DNA from: Xanthobacteraceae bacterium
GTDB lineage: Bacteria; Pseudomonadota; Alphaproteobacteria; Rhizobiales; Xanthobacteraceae
NCBI GenBank assembly: GCA_019746355.1
Contig: JAIESC010000067.1
Location: 104,703 to 168,702, forward strand
Length of the DNA stretch: 64,000 nt
Direction of reading: 5' to 3'
The notes beneath the pieces were generated by a model, which was not told the origin of the DNA, ran no database searches, and was given only the letters and a program-made list of their open reading frames with translations. The translations under genes were made by a program, and so were the position numbers. Below are positions 45,664 through 54,990 of the stretch, in pieces. Positions within the stretch are counted from its first letter, which is position 1. Each line of letters opens with the position of its first letter.

Positions 45664-45693
45664 TCGCGGCGGCTGCGAGTTGAGGCAAAAGAC

Positions 45694-45729
45694 GACGCCC
45701 TCTCCGGTGGAGAGGGCGTCGAACTTTTT
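45694..45729 (+). terminator. Strong intrinsic terminator after the RTX gene
   Basis: A perfect 12-bp stem (GACGCCCTCTCC / GGAGAGGGCGTC) with a three-base loop is followed by GAAC and five T residues. It lies 30 bases after the RTX stop and 18 before the stop of the convergent dioxygenase gene, so it mainly insulates the RTX transcript. Confidence 0.9.
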
Positions 45730-45747
45730 ATATCACCGGGCCTCGTT

Positions 45748-46773
45748 TCAGCCGGTGGCTTTTTGCTGCGCCTTCATGCTGTCCCACCAGGGACAGACGC
45801 CCGACATCTGGTTGAAGTTGCCCTCGATCACCTGCACCGGTTGGCGCAAGCCGGCTTCGGCGGACTGGATGCAGAGCTGGCGCGACTCCTCGCGCTTTTC
45901 CGGCGACATCCACTTGCGGTCATGGCCCCAGAGACTTGGGCCCAGCTCGCGCTCGAACGGCTTCCAGGTGGCGTCGTCGATGCACTGGCCGCCCCAGCCG
46001 TACTCCACCATGAAGCCCGACGGGTTGTAGGTGTAGAACGAGGTCACGTAGTCCCCCGAGTGCCGGCCGAGCGTGACTGCGATCTTGTCGGGATCGCCGA
46101 GCGCGAGATCGTAGCCCTGTCCCACGTCGTCGAAGCTGAACAGCTCGACCATCATGTGGTGGACCATATTCTTTCCGGTCTCCATCATGGCGAAGCTGTG
46201 ATGGCGCGGATTGACGTGGAAGAAATAGCCGGGGAACGGCCGCATCCAGTAGTCGCTGAGCTTGAACTCGAGGATGTCCTGGTAGAACGGCATCACCTCG
46301 GCGAGCCGCTCGAAGTGCATCACCACATGGCCCATGCCCAGCGGTCCGGTGCGGAACCCGGAGATGTTGCGGCCGGGCTTGAACGGGTCGGAAGCGGTCG
46401 CGGCACCATGGAAGAACTCCAGCCGGTTGCCCGCCGGATCGCTCGCCACGACCAGGTCCTTGACGTGCCGCTCGTCGGCCAGCGCCCGGGAGCCGCGCGC
46501 CACCTTGGTGCCGTGCGTCTCGAGTTTCGCCGCGACCGCGTCGAGCGCGGCCCCATCCGCCACCTCCCAGCCGAAGAAGCCGATGCCCTGCCCGCCGTCG
46601 GCGTCGACCACGAGGCGCTGCTTGCGGTCGTCCATGCGGAACGCCATCGTCGCGCGCGACTTGTCGATGCGCTGCAGCCCCAGGAAATTCTGGCCGTAGC
46701 TGGCCCAGTCTTCGAGGCTCTTGCAGCGAACTCCGACGTACCCCAAGGCTTGGACGTGCATGGTCATTCTCAT
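45748..46773 (-). CDS. VOC-fold extradiol ring-cleavage dioxygenase
   Basis: A 341-residue two-domain type I extradiol dioxygenase (2,3-dihydroxybiphenyl 1,2-dioxygenase-like). The N-terminal VOC domain starts VQALGYVGVRCKSLEDW. The catalytic C-terminal domain has the iron ligands His in GMGHVVMHFERL (about 147), His in MVHHMMVEL (about 212) and Glu in GFMVEYGWGG (about 263). A 35-residue tail continues past the normal end. Three ATGs at 46773, 46767 and 46761 compete as start; the longer open frame upstream belongs to the neighbouring gene's shadow. It cleaves a catechol next to the diol. 80 bases separate it from the next gene upstream on the same strand. Confidence 0.87.
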   Translation of the reverse strand: MRMTMHVQALGYVGVRCKSLEDWASYGQNFLGLQRIDKSRATMAFRMDDRKQRLVVDADGGQGIGFFGWEVADGAALDAVAAKLETHGTKVARGSRALADERHVKDLVVASDPAGNRLEFFHGAATASDPFKPGRNISGFRTGPLGMGHVVMHFERLAEVMPFYQDILEFKLSDYWMRPFPGYFFHVNPRHHSFAMMETGKNMVHHMMVELFSFDDVGQGYDLALGDPDKIAVTLGRHSGDYVTSFYTYNPSGFMVEYGWGGQCIDDATWKPFERELGPSLWGHDRKWMSPEKREESRQLCIQSAEAGLRQPVQVIEGNFNQMSGVCPWWDSMKAQQKATG

Positions 46774-46853
46774 TGCGGTTGCGATGCGGAGCCTGTTTTT
46801 AGCACGGGAACCCAAGGGGAGATAAGACCGCCCTGCGCCGCCCTGGTCCCGCG

Positions 46854-47924
46854 TCAAGCGTAGACCGACTTCACCCGGTTCCGGATCTGCGGCGAGTCCG
46901 CCGGATAGCGATACGCCCGGAACACCTCGTTCGACGGATCGCCCACCCGGTCCGGCCCCATGAACGGGCTGACATATTCCCAGACGATCTCGCCCGCGGG
47001 CGTCACCTCGAACAGCCGCCCCCACTGCCCCTCGCATATGAGCGTGTTGCCGGTGGGCAGCCGCTGCGCACCGCTGATGTGCGGGCTGAAGAACGTGTAG
47101 GCAGGCTTGCCCCGATACTCCCACACCGTCTTGTGCGTCCTGGGATCGATCTCGATCACCCGCGAGAGCGGATTGGTCGTGGTGTTGATGCCGTTTGCGA
47201 ACAGCGTGAGGTTGCCGTTCGGCAGCAGCACACAGTCGTGCTGCATGCCGAAGCTGTCGTCGCGGTGCTCCCACTTCATCTTTTTGGTCTGCTTGTCGAT
47301 CAGCCCGATCATGTTGAGGCGGCGAAAGCTGATGTAGATGTCGCCGTTCGGCAGCGGAAAGATCGCATTGGCATGGGCGAACTCGTCGCGAAGCTGGTTG
47401 CTGACCAGCGGGTATTTCTCCACCTCCATGTCGCGCCAAGCCTGCCACTCCCACACCGTCTTCCCCTCGGGCGTGATCTCAAGGATCGTGTCGCCGTACA
47501 TGCAGCCGTCGGGATGGCTGGTGCCGGGAAGTCCTCCGGGAATGCGTTTGGCGAAGTCCGGGGGCACCACGTCCCAGCCGAGGAAGATCGTGTTGCCGTT
47601 CGGCAGCCGCCGCAGGTCATGGTGCTGGCCGACATGGGTGTGCTCCCACAGCACCTTGCCGCTCCAGTCGTACTCGCGAATGAGCCCGCCGCGCCCGCCC
47701 ATATGCTGGGGCCCTTCCTTCAGGCGCCCGGCCCAGAGCAGGGTGCCGTTCTCCAGCAGATAGCCGTAGGTGCCGGTGACCAGCGGGTGGTGCCATTCGT
47801 GCACGACGTCGCCATGCAGCCCGATGATGTAGGTCGCTTTGCCGTTCAACGGCGAGAACAGCGTATAGCCGGGCGTGGTCCGCTCGCGGTCGTGAAGCAG
47901 CACTCCGAATTCGCGGTGACGCAT
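46854..47924 (-). CDS. Arylsulfotransferase-like (ASST) beta-propeller protein
   Basis: A 356-residue protein without signal peptide. It consists of repeated blades with the ASST pattern (NGTLLWAGR, HHDLRRLPNGNTIFLGW, LPNGNLTLFANG, LPTGNTLICEG, each followed by a VxWEY or VLWEH strand). His residues in GQHHDLRR and FGMQHDCVLLPNGN may be the catalytic ones. Periplasmic ASSTs move sulfate between phenols; here the lack of a signal peptide argues for a cytoplasmic propeller with a related but unknown activity on aryl compounds. It lies four bases after the marR stop. Confidence 0.75.
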   Translation of the reverse strand: MRHREFGVLLHDRERTTPGYTLFSPLNGKATYIIGLHGDVVHEWHHPLVTGTYGYLLENGTLLWAGRLKEGPQHMGGRGGLIREYDWSGKVLWEHTHVGQHHDLRRLPNGNTIFLGWDVVPPDFAKRIPGGLPGTSHPDGCMYGDTILEITPEGKTVWEWQAWRDMEVEKYPLVSNQLRDEFAHANAIFPLPNGDIYISFRRLNMIGLIDKQTKKMKWEHRDDSFGMQHDCVLLPNGNLTLFANGINTTTNPLSRVIEIDPRTHKTVWEYRGKPAYTFFSPHISGAQRLPTGNTLICEGQWGRLFEVTPAGEIVWEYVSPFMGPDRVGDPSNEVFRAYRYPADSPQIRNRVKSVYA

Positions 47925-47928
47925 ACCT

Positions 47929-48456
47929 TTATCCCCTCGCGCTGTGGCGCTCCTGGCCCTTGTTCATTTCCTCGGCGAGCATCCGCTCCGCTTCCGTCGT
48001 CATCAGCGCGAGGACCCGGTCGAACACGCGGAAGTCCGCCGCCGAGACGCAGCCTTCGAGCCGCTCCTGCCGCTCGCGGATGAATGGGCCTGTGGCATCG
48101 GCAATCGCACGGCCCGCCGGCGTGAGGCGGACCACCCGCAGCCGCCGGTCCTGCGCGTCGACCACCCGCGTCGCCAGCCCGCGGTCGATGAGATCGGTCA
48201 GGGCGCGCGTGGCGTGCGCCTTGTCGAGTTGGGTGTGCTCTGCGATCTCCCGGATCGAAAGCGCGTCGGGTTGCGACAGCACCGCGACGATCCGGTGCTC
48301 GGCGAGATTGAGCCCGAACTCGCGGCGGCTGTAGAGCAAGGTTTGCTGCGCCAGCGCATCAGCAATCTTATTGAAGCGATAGCCGAACCGGCGGTCGATC
48401 GGCACCGGTGGCCCGGCATGAGGCGATGAGGCAGGCTTGGAAACAGGCTTGGGCAT
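47929..48456 (-). CDS. MarR-family transcriptional regulator
   Basis: A 175-residue winged-helix regulator from the ATG at 48456; the open frame extends 69 bases into the promoter region. The wHTH is at about 60-125 (LNLAEHRIVAVLSQ, SIREIAEHTQLDKAHATRALTDLI, RVVDAQDRRLRVVRLTPAG). MarR regulators of this kind usually repress adjacent aromatic catabolism or transport genes and respond to a pathway ligand. It heads the unit with the ASST-like and dioxygenase genes and is divergent from the two TTT receptors, with an operator-like palindrome between. Confidence 0.88.
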   Translation of the reverse strand: MPKPVSKPASSPHAGPPVPIDRRFGYRFNKIADALAQQTLLYSRREFGLNLAEHRIVAVLSQPDALSIREIAEHTQLDKAHATRALTDLIDRGLATRVVDAQDRRLRVVRLTPAGRAIADATGPFIRERQERLEGCVSAADFRVFDRVLALMTTEAERMLAEEMNKGQERHSARG

Positions 48457-48462
48457 CGGCCA

Positions 48463-48494
48463 TGTATAATCGAGAATTCGTTGTAATTTCAACG
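48463..48494. promoter_or_regulatory. Operator-like palindrome and promoters between marR and TTT receptor
   Basis: CGTTGTAATTTCAACG at 48479-48494 is a near-perfect 16-bp palindrome of MarR-operator size. On the minus strand TTGAAA (within it) and TATACA, 18 bases apart, form a promoter for marR ending almost at its ATG. On the plus strand TGTATAAT at 48463-48470 is a possible extended -10 for the receptor gene. Binding at the palindrome could control both directions. Confidence 0.55.
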
Positions 48495-48583
48495 TTGACT
48501 TCGCAATGATCTCATGGAAATTCAACGATCAAGGGACAAGCCCGTCGAACATTGCTGACCGGTCCTTCAGGGAGGAGTCCGTC

Positions 48584-49576
48584 ATGCCCATTCAGGCTTC
48601 GTTGCGGGATTGCGCGCTCGGCGCGGCTTTGTTGCTGGCGGCGTGCCTGCCGACGGCCGCCCAGGACAGCGGCGACTACCCCAATCGCCCGATCCGGGTG
48701 ATCGTGCCCGTCGGGGCGGGCGCGGGAATAGACAATGCGGCGCGGATCACCGCGGCGGCGGCAGAAAAGCACATCGGCCAGAAGTTCGTCATCGAGAACA
48801 AGCCCGGCGGCAGCCAGAGGGTCGGCACCTCGATGGTCGCGAAATCGGCACCCGACGGATACACGCTCCTGTTCACCAGCCCTTCGCCGATCGTGGTGCA
48901 GGAGTTCTTCCCGCCCAAACTCGACTTCGATCCGGCGCAGGATTTCCAGCCGGTTGCCAACGGCATGTTCCAGCCGGCCCTGCTGATCGCGCGGCCGACG
49001 CTCGGCGTGAAATCGGTCGATGAGTTCGTTGCCTACGCCAAGAAGAATCCCGGCAAGCTGTCGTTCGGCGTGCAGGGGATCGGCGGCGAGATGCACCTGA
49101 CGCTCGAGCATTTCAAGAAGACCGCCGGAATGGACATTACGCCCGTTCCTTACAACGCCGGAGCGCAGGCGATCGTCGACCTGCTGGCCGACCGGCTCGA
49201 TGCCATGTTCCTGGTGGTGCCGCCGATCAAAGCGCACGTGGACAGCGGCAAGCTGATCGCGCTGGCGACGCTCAACGCCACGCGGATCGGAGCGCTGCCG
49301 AACGTCCCGACAATGGCGGAGGTCGGTCGCAGCGAAATGACGGGCACGATCTGGTTTGGCTATTTCGCGCCCTCAAAGACACCCAAATCGATCATCGACA
49401 AGCTTGCGCACGCATTTGCACAAATTCAATCCGATACCGCCCTGGCCGCACGCGTCTCCGAAATGGGCGCGGAGCTTGCGACCATCGGTCCGGCCGAATT
49501 CGGCAGGTTGATTGAAAGGGACCGCGCCCGCTACGGCACGATCGTGGCGGAAGGCAATCTCGCGAAGCAGAACTGA
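48584..49576 (+). CDS. Orphan Bug-family TTT receptor, copy A
   Basis: A 330-residue periplasmic receptor. Start at 48584 after GGGAGGAG; lipoprotein-like or standard signal with LLLAACLPTAAQ. Family marks are [34 protein letters not shown] and [11 protein letters not shown]. The ring GAGAGIDNAARI replaces GGSND, setting this pair apart from the receptors at 36.8 kb. No TctAB genes follow; it may use the system at 38.9 kb or act in sensing. Confidence 0.9.
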   Translation: MPIQASLRDCALGAALLLAACLPTAAQDSGDYPNRPIRVIVPVGAGAGIDNAARITAAAAEKHIGQKFVIENKPGGSQRVGTSMVAKSAPDGYTLLFTSPSPIVVQEFFPPKLDFDPAQDFQPVANGMFQPALLIARPTLGVKSVDEFVAYAKKNPGKLSFGVQGIGGEMHLTLEHFKKTAGMDITPVPYNAGAQAIVDLLADRLDAMFLVVPPIKAHVDSGKLIALATLNATRIGALPNVPTMAEVGRSEMTGTIWFGYFAPSKTPKSIIDKLAHAFAQIQSDTALAARVSEMGAELATIGPAEFGRLIERDRARYGTIVAEGNLAKQN

Positions 49577-49744
49577 TACAGGGTTGGCGCCGCAGGAAGC
49601 CACGCCGCCCGATTTAGGCCAGCGTACGGGCGGTATTTTCCCCGTGCAGCGGCCCTTCCGCCCTGCCGACGATTCACGCTGCCGTCTTTGCATTGTGCTA
49701 TCAGCCTGCCAACATTCGCTTGCCGTTCGGCAAGGGAGGCCATT

Positions 49745-50728
49745 ATGCACACGACGCTACTGTGGATTGTGGGCGCTTTGCTCGCGCTCGGCATGAGCCC
49801 GCCGGCATCGGCTCAGGACGCGGACTATCCGCACCGTCCGATCCGCGTGATCGTGCCGTTCGGCGCCGGAGCCGGCGTCGATACGGCGGCCCGGATCACG
49901 GCAGACGCCGCCGAAAAACATCTGAACCAGAAGTTTGTCATCGAGAACAAGCCCGGCGCGGGCGCCCGCCTCGGTGCGGCGCTGGTCGCAAACGCGGCGC
50001 CCGATGGCTATACGCTGCTGTTCAGCCCGCCAGCGCCGATTGTCGTCACCGAGCATTTTCCGCAAAAGATGGATTACGTTCCGGCCCGCGATTTCCGGCC
50101 GGTATCCGTCGGAGTTTTACAACCGGCCGTCCTGGTCGTGCGCCCCACGCTCGGCGTCAAATCGGTCGACGAGCTCATCGCCTACGCCAAGAGCAATCCC
50201 GGCAAGCTGCAGTTCGGCGTTCAAGGTCTTGGCGGCGAGATGCACCTGTCGGTGGAGCTGTTCAAGAAAACCGCCGGCATCAGCATCAATCCCGTTCTCT
50301 ACAATGCCGCGGCTCACGCGATCGTCGATATGCTGGGCGACCGGCTCGACGCCATGTTTCTGGTGATCCCGCCGATCAAGGGCCATCTCGACACCGGCAA
50401 GCTCCTGGCGCTCGCAACGCTCAATGCAACACGCATCAGCGCCCTGCCCCGGGTTCCGACCATGGCGGAGCTCGGCAGGCCGGAGATGACCGGCACCTTC
50501 TGGTACGGGTATCTCGCGCCCGCCAAGACGCCGCAAGTGGCGATCGACCGGCTGGCATGGGCCTTCCGGCAATTGCAGGACGATAGCGCCCTCAGAAATC
50601 GCGTCGCCGAATTGGGCGCCGAGCTCAACATCATCGGCCCTGCGGAATTCGCCAAGCTGATCGAAAGCGACCGCAGCCGCTACGGCAAGATCGTGGCGGA
50701 CGGCAATCTCGGTGCCACGCAGAACTGA
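49745..50728 (+). CDS. Orphan Bug-family TTT receptor, copy B
   Basis: A 327-residue receptor closely related to copy A (shared [43 protein letters not shown]). Start at 49745 after AAGGGAGG. The signal peptide ends at PASAQ near 23. It lies 168 bases after copy A; those bases contain no gene. The duplication suggests two related ligands or dosage. Confidence 0.9.
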   Translation: MHTTLLWIVGALLALGMSPPASAQDADYPHRPIRVIVPFGAGAGVDTAARITADAAEKHLNQKFVIENKPGAGARLGAALVANAAPDGYTLLFSPPAPIVVTEHFPQKMDYVPARDFRPVSVGVLQPAVLVVRPTLGVKSVDELIAYAKSNPGKLQFGVQGLGGEMHLSVELFKKTAGISINPVLYNAAAHAIVDMLGDRLDAMFLVIPPIKGHLDTGKLLALATLNATRISALPRVPTMAELGRPEMTGTFWYGYLAPAKTPQVAIDRLAWAFRQLQDDSALRNRVAELGAELNIIGPAEFAKLIESDRSRYGKIVADGNLGATQN

Positions 50729-50859
50729 CCGCAGACAAGATCAAAACAGAGCGTTGCAGGAAGGCCACGCTGCCCTATTTTAGGGCGGTGCGAGGGTGGC
50801 ATTTTCGCCATCCAGCGCTCATATCCCGGCAACCCTCAATCGCCGGACCCTCCCTTCCC

Positions 50860-51786
50860 GTGCAAACCATCCTGTCCATCGCCAACCTGTCGAAGACCTA
50901 TGCGACCGGCTTCAAGGCGCTCAAGAACATCAACCTCGACATCCGCCGCGGCGAGATCTTCGCGCTGCTCGGGCCGAACGGTGCCGGCAAGACCACGCTG
51001 ATCGGCATCGTCTGCGGCATCGTCAACGCCTCGTCCGGCACCGTGACGGTCGACGGCCACGACCATGTGCGCGATTACCGCGCCGCCCGCTCGCTGATCG
51101 GCCTCGTGCCGCAGGAGCTGCACACCGACGCCTTCGAGTCGGTCTGGGCGACCACGACCTTCAGTCGCGGCCTGTTCGGCAAACCGCCCAATCCAGCCTA
51201 TGTCGAGAAGGTGCTGCGCGACGTGTCGCTGTGGGACAAGAAAGACTCCAGGATCATGACGCTGTCCGGCGGCATGAAGCGTCGCGTGCTGATCGCCAAG
51301 GCGCTGGTGCACGAGCCGCAAATCCTGTTCCTCGACGAGCCGACCGCCGGCGTCGATGTCGAGCTTCGCAAGGACATGTGGGAGGTGGTGCGAAAGCTTC
51401 GCGCCTCCGGCGTCACCATCATCCTTACCACCCACTACATCGAGGAGGCCGAGCTGATGGCCGACCGGGTCGGCGTCATCAACAAGGGCGAGCTGATCCT
51501 GGTCGAGGACAAGGTCGAGCTGATGCACAAGCTCGGCAAGAAGCAGATGACGCTGGAGCTGCAGCAGAAGCTCGACGCGGTGCCGGGAGGCCTCGACGGT
51601 TACGACCTTGCGCTGTCCGCCGACGGGAACGCGCTGATCTACACCTACGAGGCGCAGGGCGACCGCCGCGGCGTGACCCGGCTGATCGAGGGATTGCTGC
51701 GCCAAGGCATCCGGCTGAAAGACATCCACACCACGCAAAGCTCGCTCGAAGACATCTTCGTCGACCTGGTCAGGAGCGAGGCATGA
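50860..51786 (+). CDS. ABC-2 type exporter ATP-binding protein
   Basis: A 308-residue CcmA/YadG-type ATPase. Walker [10 protein letters not shown] at 38-46, signature TLSGGMKRR near 137, Walker [13 protein letters not shown] near 157, switch His in TTHYIEEAE near 190. The GTG at 50860 ([12 protein letters not shown]) fits the family's N terminus; a GTG at 50788 would add 24 residues without family support. The stop overlaps the permease ATG as ATGA. Confidence 0.88.
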   Translation: MQTILSIANLSKTYATGFKALKNINLDIRRGEIFALLGPNGAGKTTLIGIVCGIVNASSGTVTVDGHDHVRDYRAARSLIGLVPQELHTDAFESVWATTTFSRGLFGKPPNPAYVEKVLRDVSLWDKKDSRIMTLSGGMKRRVLIAKALVHEPQILFLDEPTAGVDVELRKDMWEVVRKLRASGVTIILTTHYIEEAELMADRVGVINKGELILVEDKVELMHKLGKKQMTLELQQKLDAVPGGLDGYDLALSADGNALIYTYEAQGDRRGVTRLIEGLLRQGIRLKDIHTTQSSLEDIFVDLVRSEA

Positions 51787-52544
51787 ACTATCGCGCCGTC
51801 TGGGCGATCTACCGGTTCGAGATGGCGCGCACCGGGCGCACCATCTTCCAGAGCATCGTCTCGCCGGTCATTTCGACCGCGCTCTATTTCGTGGTGTTTG
51901 GCGCTGCGATCGGCTCGCGCATCCCGGAGATCGACAACGTTCACTACGGTGCGTTCATCGTGCCGGGCTTGGTTATGATGATGCTGTTGACGCAGAGCGT
52001 GATGAACGCCTCGTTCGGCATCTATTTCCCGCGCTTCGTCGGCACCATCTTCGAAATCCTTTCCGCGCCGGTGTCGGCATTCGAGATCGTGCTGGGCTAT
52101 GTCGGTGCCGCCGCCACCAAATCGATCATTCTCGGCCTGATCACGCTTGTGACAGCGGCATTTTTCGTGCCGCTGCGCATCGAGCACCCGCTCTGGATGA
52201 TCACCTTTCTGGTCCTGACCTCGGTGAGCTTCAGCCTGCTCGGCTTCATCATCGGGCTGTGGGCGGAGGGCTTCGAGAAGCTGCAGATCATCCCGCTGCT
52301 GATCATCACCCCGCTCACGTTCCTCGGCGGCAGTTTCTATTCGATCAACGTGCTGCCTCCGTTCTGGCAGACGGTCAGCCTGTTCAACCCGATCGTCTAT
52401 CTGATCTCGGGTTTCCGCTGGAGCTTCTTCGAGGTCTCCGACGTCAGCGTCGAGATCAGCGTCGCCATGATCACGGTGTTTCTCGCGGTCTGTCTCGGCA
52501 TCGTCTGGTGGTTTTTCCACACCGGCTACCGGATCAAGAAATGA
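51783..52544 (+). CDS. ABC-2 type exporter permease
   Basis: A 253-residue, six-helix ABC-2 permease (NodJ/YadH-like): [27 protein letters not shown] at the start, then [20 protein letters not shown] near 185 and [15 protein letters not shown] near 207. It forms an exporter with the ATPase, possibly for a polysaccharide, lipid or drug-like compound; NodIJ export lipo-chito-oligosaccharides, but no nod genes are present. Converges on the MFS gene with ten bases between. Confidence 0.88.
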   Translation: MNYRAVWAIYRFEMARTGRTIFQSIVSPVISTALYFVVFGAAIGSRIPEIDNVHYGAFIVPGLVMMMLLTQSVMNASFGIYFPRFVGTIFEILSAPVSAFEIVLGYVGAAATKSIILGLITLVTAAFFVPLRIEHPLWMITFLVLTSVSFSLLGFIIGLWAEGFEKLQIIPLLIITPLTFLGGSFYSINVLPPFWQTVSLFNPIVYLISGFRWSFFEVSDVSVEISVAMITVFLAVCLGIVWWFFHTGYRIKK

Positions 52545-52554
52545 GGCAAAACGG

Positions 52555-53820
52555 CTAGGCGGCCCGCGCCGGCGCGAGCTTCGTCCACGCCAGCGCCACG
52601 AGCGGCACCACCGCGATCAGCACTGCCGCGATTCCCGCGGCCGGCAGGCTCGCGCATTCCACCAGCGGTCCGGTCACGATCGCGGCGAGCACCGTCATCG
52701 CGCCTCCGCCGCTCTCGCTGACGCCGATGGCCCGGCCGCGATGCTGGGTCTCGACCTGGTCGGCGATCATCGCCGTCGAAGCAATGTTGGCGGCGCACCA
52801 GCCGAGGCCGACCAGGAACGTGCCGAGCGTCACCGACAAGAACCCTTCTGCGAATGCAACGAACAGCGCGCCGACGAGCGCGATCGCCACGCCCGGATAC
52901 ATCACCTGCTCGCGGCCGTAGCGATCGGCCGCCCAGCCGAGCGGAATGGTGAACCCGAACATGCCGAGCGAATGGAACATGTGCGAGATGGTGATCGCGG
53001 TCAGCGAATGACCGTGATGCGACAGCACCAGCGAGGTCAGCACCATGACGATCGCCATGTTGCCCTGTCCCGCGCAGTTCGACAGGATCGCAAGACGCGT
53101 CGGCACGTTGCGGATCAGGTCCCATGAATTGAACTCAGCCGCCTTGCCTGCGGCGCGCTGCGGCGGCGTGTAGTCCGGATAGTAGCGTTGCAGGTTCATC
53201 CCGATCTCCTTTGGATCGGGACGCACAAAAGTCACCAGCGCCATGCCGGCCAGGATCAGCGCCGGCATCATCAGCCAGGGCAGGCCCAGCGCCGAATGGC
53301 CGGTCCGCTGCGACACCATCTCGGCGAGCACCATCACCAGCGGGCTCAGCGCGACGCCGACCAGCGAGCCCGTGGCGATGAAGCCCAGCGCCATCCCGCG
53401 CATGCGCGGCGGATACATATCGGCGGCCGCGACGCGAAGCTGCTGGCCCGCGCTCACACCCATGGTGAAGACGATCATGCCCAGCGTCAGACCCACGGCA
53501 CTGTTCAACAGCATCGCGATCCCGGTGAGCAGCGTGCCGAGCAACGCCAGCCCCTGCCCGAACAGGATGCCGGGGTTGCGGCCGAACCGGTCGGTGATCT
53601 GGCCGATCGGATACGACACGAGAAAGCGGCTCACCCCGAACAGGCCGACGGTCAGCCCGGCAAGGCTCGCCGAGCCGGTCACCGCCAGCACCATCAGCGG
53701 GCCGATGCCGTAGGCGAGCTGGGTGCCTGCGCCAATGAACGACTGCGACAGCGCAAACAGCGCAGTGTTGCGCTTGATCAGCGGCGGGATGCCGCTGCCG
53801 CGAGGCACCGGCTTGTGCAC
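52555..53820 (-). CDS. MFS transporter
   Basis: A 421-residue 12-helix major facilitator protein with a GTG start. The loop 2-3 motif is YPIGQITDRFGRNPGILFG near 70 and the matching one in the second half is PLGWAADRYGREQVMYPG near 300. It starts one base after the stop of the luciferase-like monooxygenase gene, so they form one transcript. Efflux of a toxic intermediate or uptake of a pathway substrate is plausible. Confidence 0.88.
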   Translation of the reverse strand: MHKPVPRGSGIPPLIKRNTALFALSQSFIGAGTQLAYGIGPLMVLAVTGSASLAGLTVGLFGVSRFLVSYPIGQITDRFGRNPGILFGQGLALLGTLLTGIAMLLNSAVGLTLGMIVFTMGVSAGQQLRVAAADMYPPRMRGMALGFIATGSLVGVALSPLVMVLAEMVSQRTGHSALGLPWLMMPALILAGMALVTFVRPDPKEIGMNLQRYYPDYTPPQRAAGKAAEFNSWDLIRNVPTRLAILSNCAGQGNMAIVMVLTSLVLSHHGHSLTAITISHMFHSLGMFGFTIPLGWAADRYGREQVMYPGVAIALVGALFVAFAEGFLSVTLGTFLVGLGWCAANIASTAMIADQVETQHRGRAIGVSESGGGAMTVLAAIVTGPLVECASLPAAGIAAVLIAVVPLVALAWTKLAPARAA

Positions 53821-53821
53821 G

Positions 53822-54877
53822 TTAGCTGTTCACGAGCTGCGGTTGCGGGCGCGGTGCCGCAGCCTTCGGCGCGGGCCCCGAGAACGCCGGCATCACCTCG
53901 CGCGCGAAGGCGCGGAGGTTTTCGCGCGAGCCCGAAGGACCGTTGAGCAGGATGTGCTCGACGCCCGCGGCCCGCAGCCGCGCGAGCTTTTCCGCAATCT
54001 CGTCCGGCGTGCCGAACATCGCGCTCTCGGCCGCGGCATCGAGCGTCTGATCGAATGACAGCATGCTCGACTTGCCGTCGCCGCCCGGCGCCTGCGCCAA
54101 TTTCGCCAGCCGCGTCTGATTGGCGAGCCGCGCCTCGATGGCCCTGGCCTTGTCCTCGGCGTTCTTCGCGACGAAGAAGGCGCGGCTCACCGCCACGTCC
54201 ATCGGATCGAACTTGCGGCCCATGGCCTCGACTTCGGCCTTGTAGATGTTGAAACGGTCGATCGCGAGCTGCGTCGACGCCAGCTGGTCGAGCATCAGCT
54301 TGCAGCCGCGCCGCGCCACCTTGCGGATCGAATCCGGATTGCCGGCCGCCATCCAGATCGGCGGATGCGGCTTCTGCCTGGTCGGCGGCTCGACGATGAT
54401 GTTCTCGAAATGCCAGAACTTGCCGTGGTGCGAGAACCGCTCGTTCGAGGTCCACGACTTCAGGATCAGCGCAAGCCCCTCCTCGAACCGCTCGTCGGCC
54501 TCCTCGATCGGGATGCAGAAGCTTGCGAATTCGTTGTGGCGGTAGCCCTTGCCGACGCCGAATTCGAGCCGCCCGCCGGACAAAAGATCGATGGTCGCCG
54601 CCTGCTCGGCGAGCAGCACCGGGTTGTGCCAGGGCAGCACGATCACCGCGGTGCCGAGCCGCAACGTCGACGTGTTCGCGGCAACCCAGGTCAGAAGGTT
54701 CAGCGACGCCGAAACCTGGCCGAATCCGGTGAAGTGGTGCTCGACCACGAAGGTCGAGTCATAGCCCAGCGCCTCCGCCTCGACGTTGTATTCAATGTAA
54801 TCCCGGAACCCCTGACCGCTGTCGAGGTCGGGGCCGCCGCGTTGCGCCTGCGCGCTGCCGAACAATCCGAATTTCAT
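53822..54877 (-). CDS. LLM-class (luciferase-like) flavin-dependent oxidoreductase
   Basis: A 351-residue TIM-barrel flavoenzyme: MKFGLFGSAQA start, LGYDSTFVVEHHFTGFG near 38, TAVIVLPWHNPVLLAEQAATIDLLSGGRLEFGVG-type core at about 78-110, GTPDEIAEKLARLRAAGVEH near 290. An ATG three codons upstream (54886) is an alternative; the long open frame beyond is noise within the amidohydrolase gene. It uses reduced FMN/FAD and oxygen to oxidise a small organic substrate. Downstream of the amidohydrolase at 54991, upstream of the MFS gene. Confidence 0.88.
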   Translation of the reverse strand: MKFGLFGSAQAQRGGPDLDSGQGFRDYIEYNVEAEALGYDSTFVVEHHFTGFGQVSASLNLLTWVAANTSTLRLGTAVIVLPWHNPVLLAEQAATIDLLSGGRLEFGVGKGYRHNEFASFCIPIEEADERFEEGLALILKSWTSNERFSHHGKFWHFENIIVEPPTRQKPHPPIWMAAGNPDSIRKVARRGCKLMLDQLASTQLAIDRFNIYKAEVEAMGRKFDPMDVAVSRAFFVAKNAEDKARAIEARLANQTRLAKLAQAPGGDGKSSMLSFDQTLDAAAESAMFGTPDEIAEKLARLRAAGVEHILLNGPSGSRENLRAFAREVMPAFSGPAPKAAAPRPQPQLVNS

Positions 54878-54948
54878 CCCGGGCATCCATGTTTGATTCC
54901 GGCCAATGTATCGATCCGGATCGGTCGTGTCAGCGCGATTTGGCAGGC

Positions 54949-54986
54949 GCGGCCCTCCCCTGCGAGGGCCGCTGACCTCTTTTTTT
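54949..54986 (+). terminator. Hairpin with seven-T tail reading on the plus strand
   Basis: A perfect 9-bp stem GCGGCCCTC/GAGGGCCGC with a six-base loop, then TGACCTC and seven Ts ending at 54986. In plus orientation it is a terminator-like structure, yet both flanking genes are on the minus strand. On the minus strand the hairpin lacks a T-run and could only weakly terminate or stabilise the amidohydrolase transcript. Confidence 0.5.
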
Positions 54987-54990
54987 GCGT

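Noticed and set aside
46774..47454. N-terminal extension of the VOC dioxygenase
   Set aside because: Extension lies in the ASST-like gene in another frame and shows no domain; the dioxygenase fold begins right after the ATG cluster at 46761-46773.
50788..50859. Upstream GTG start for the ABC-2 ATPase
   Set aside because: The 24 added residues are not part of the family fold, and no better ribosome binding site is present than for the GTG at 50860.
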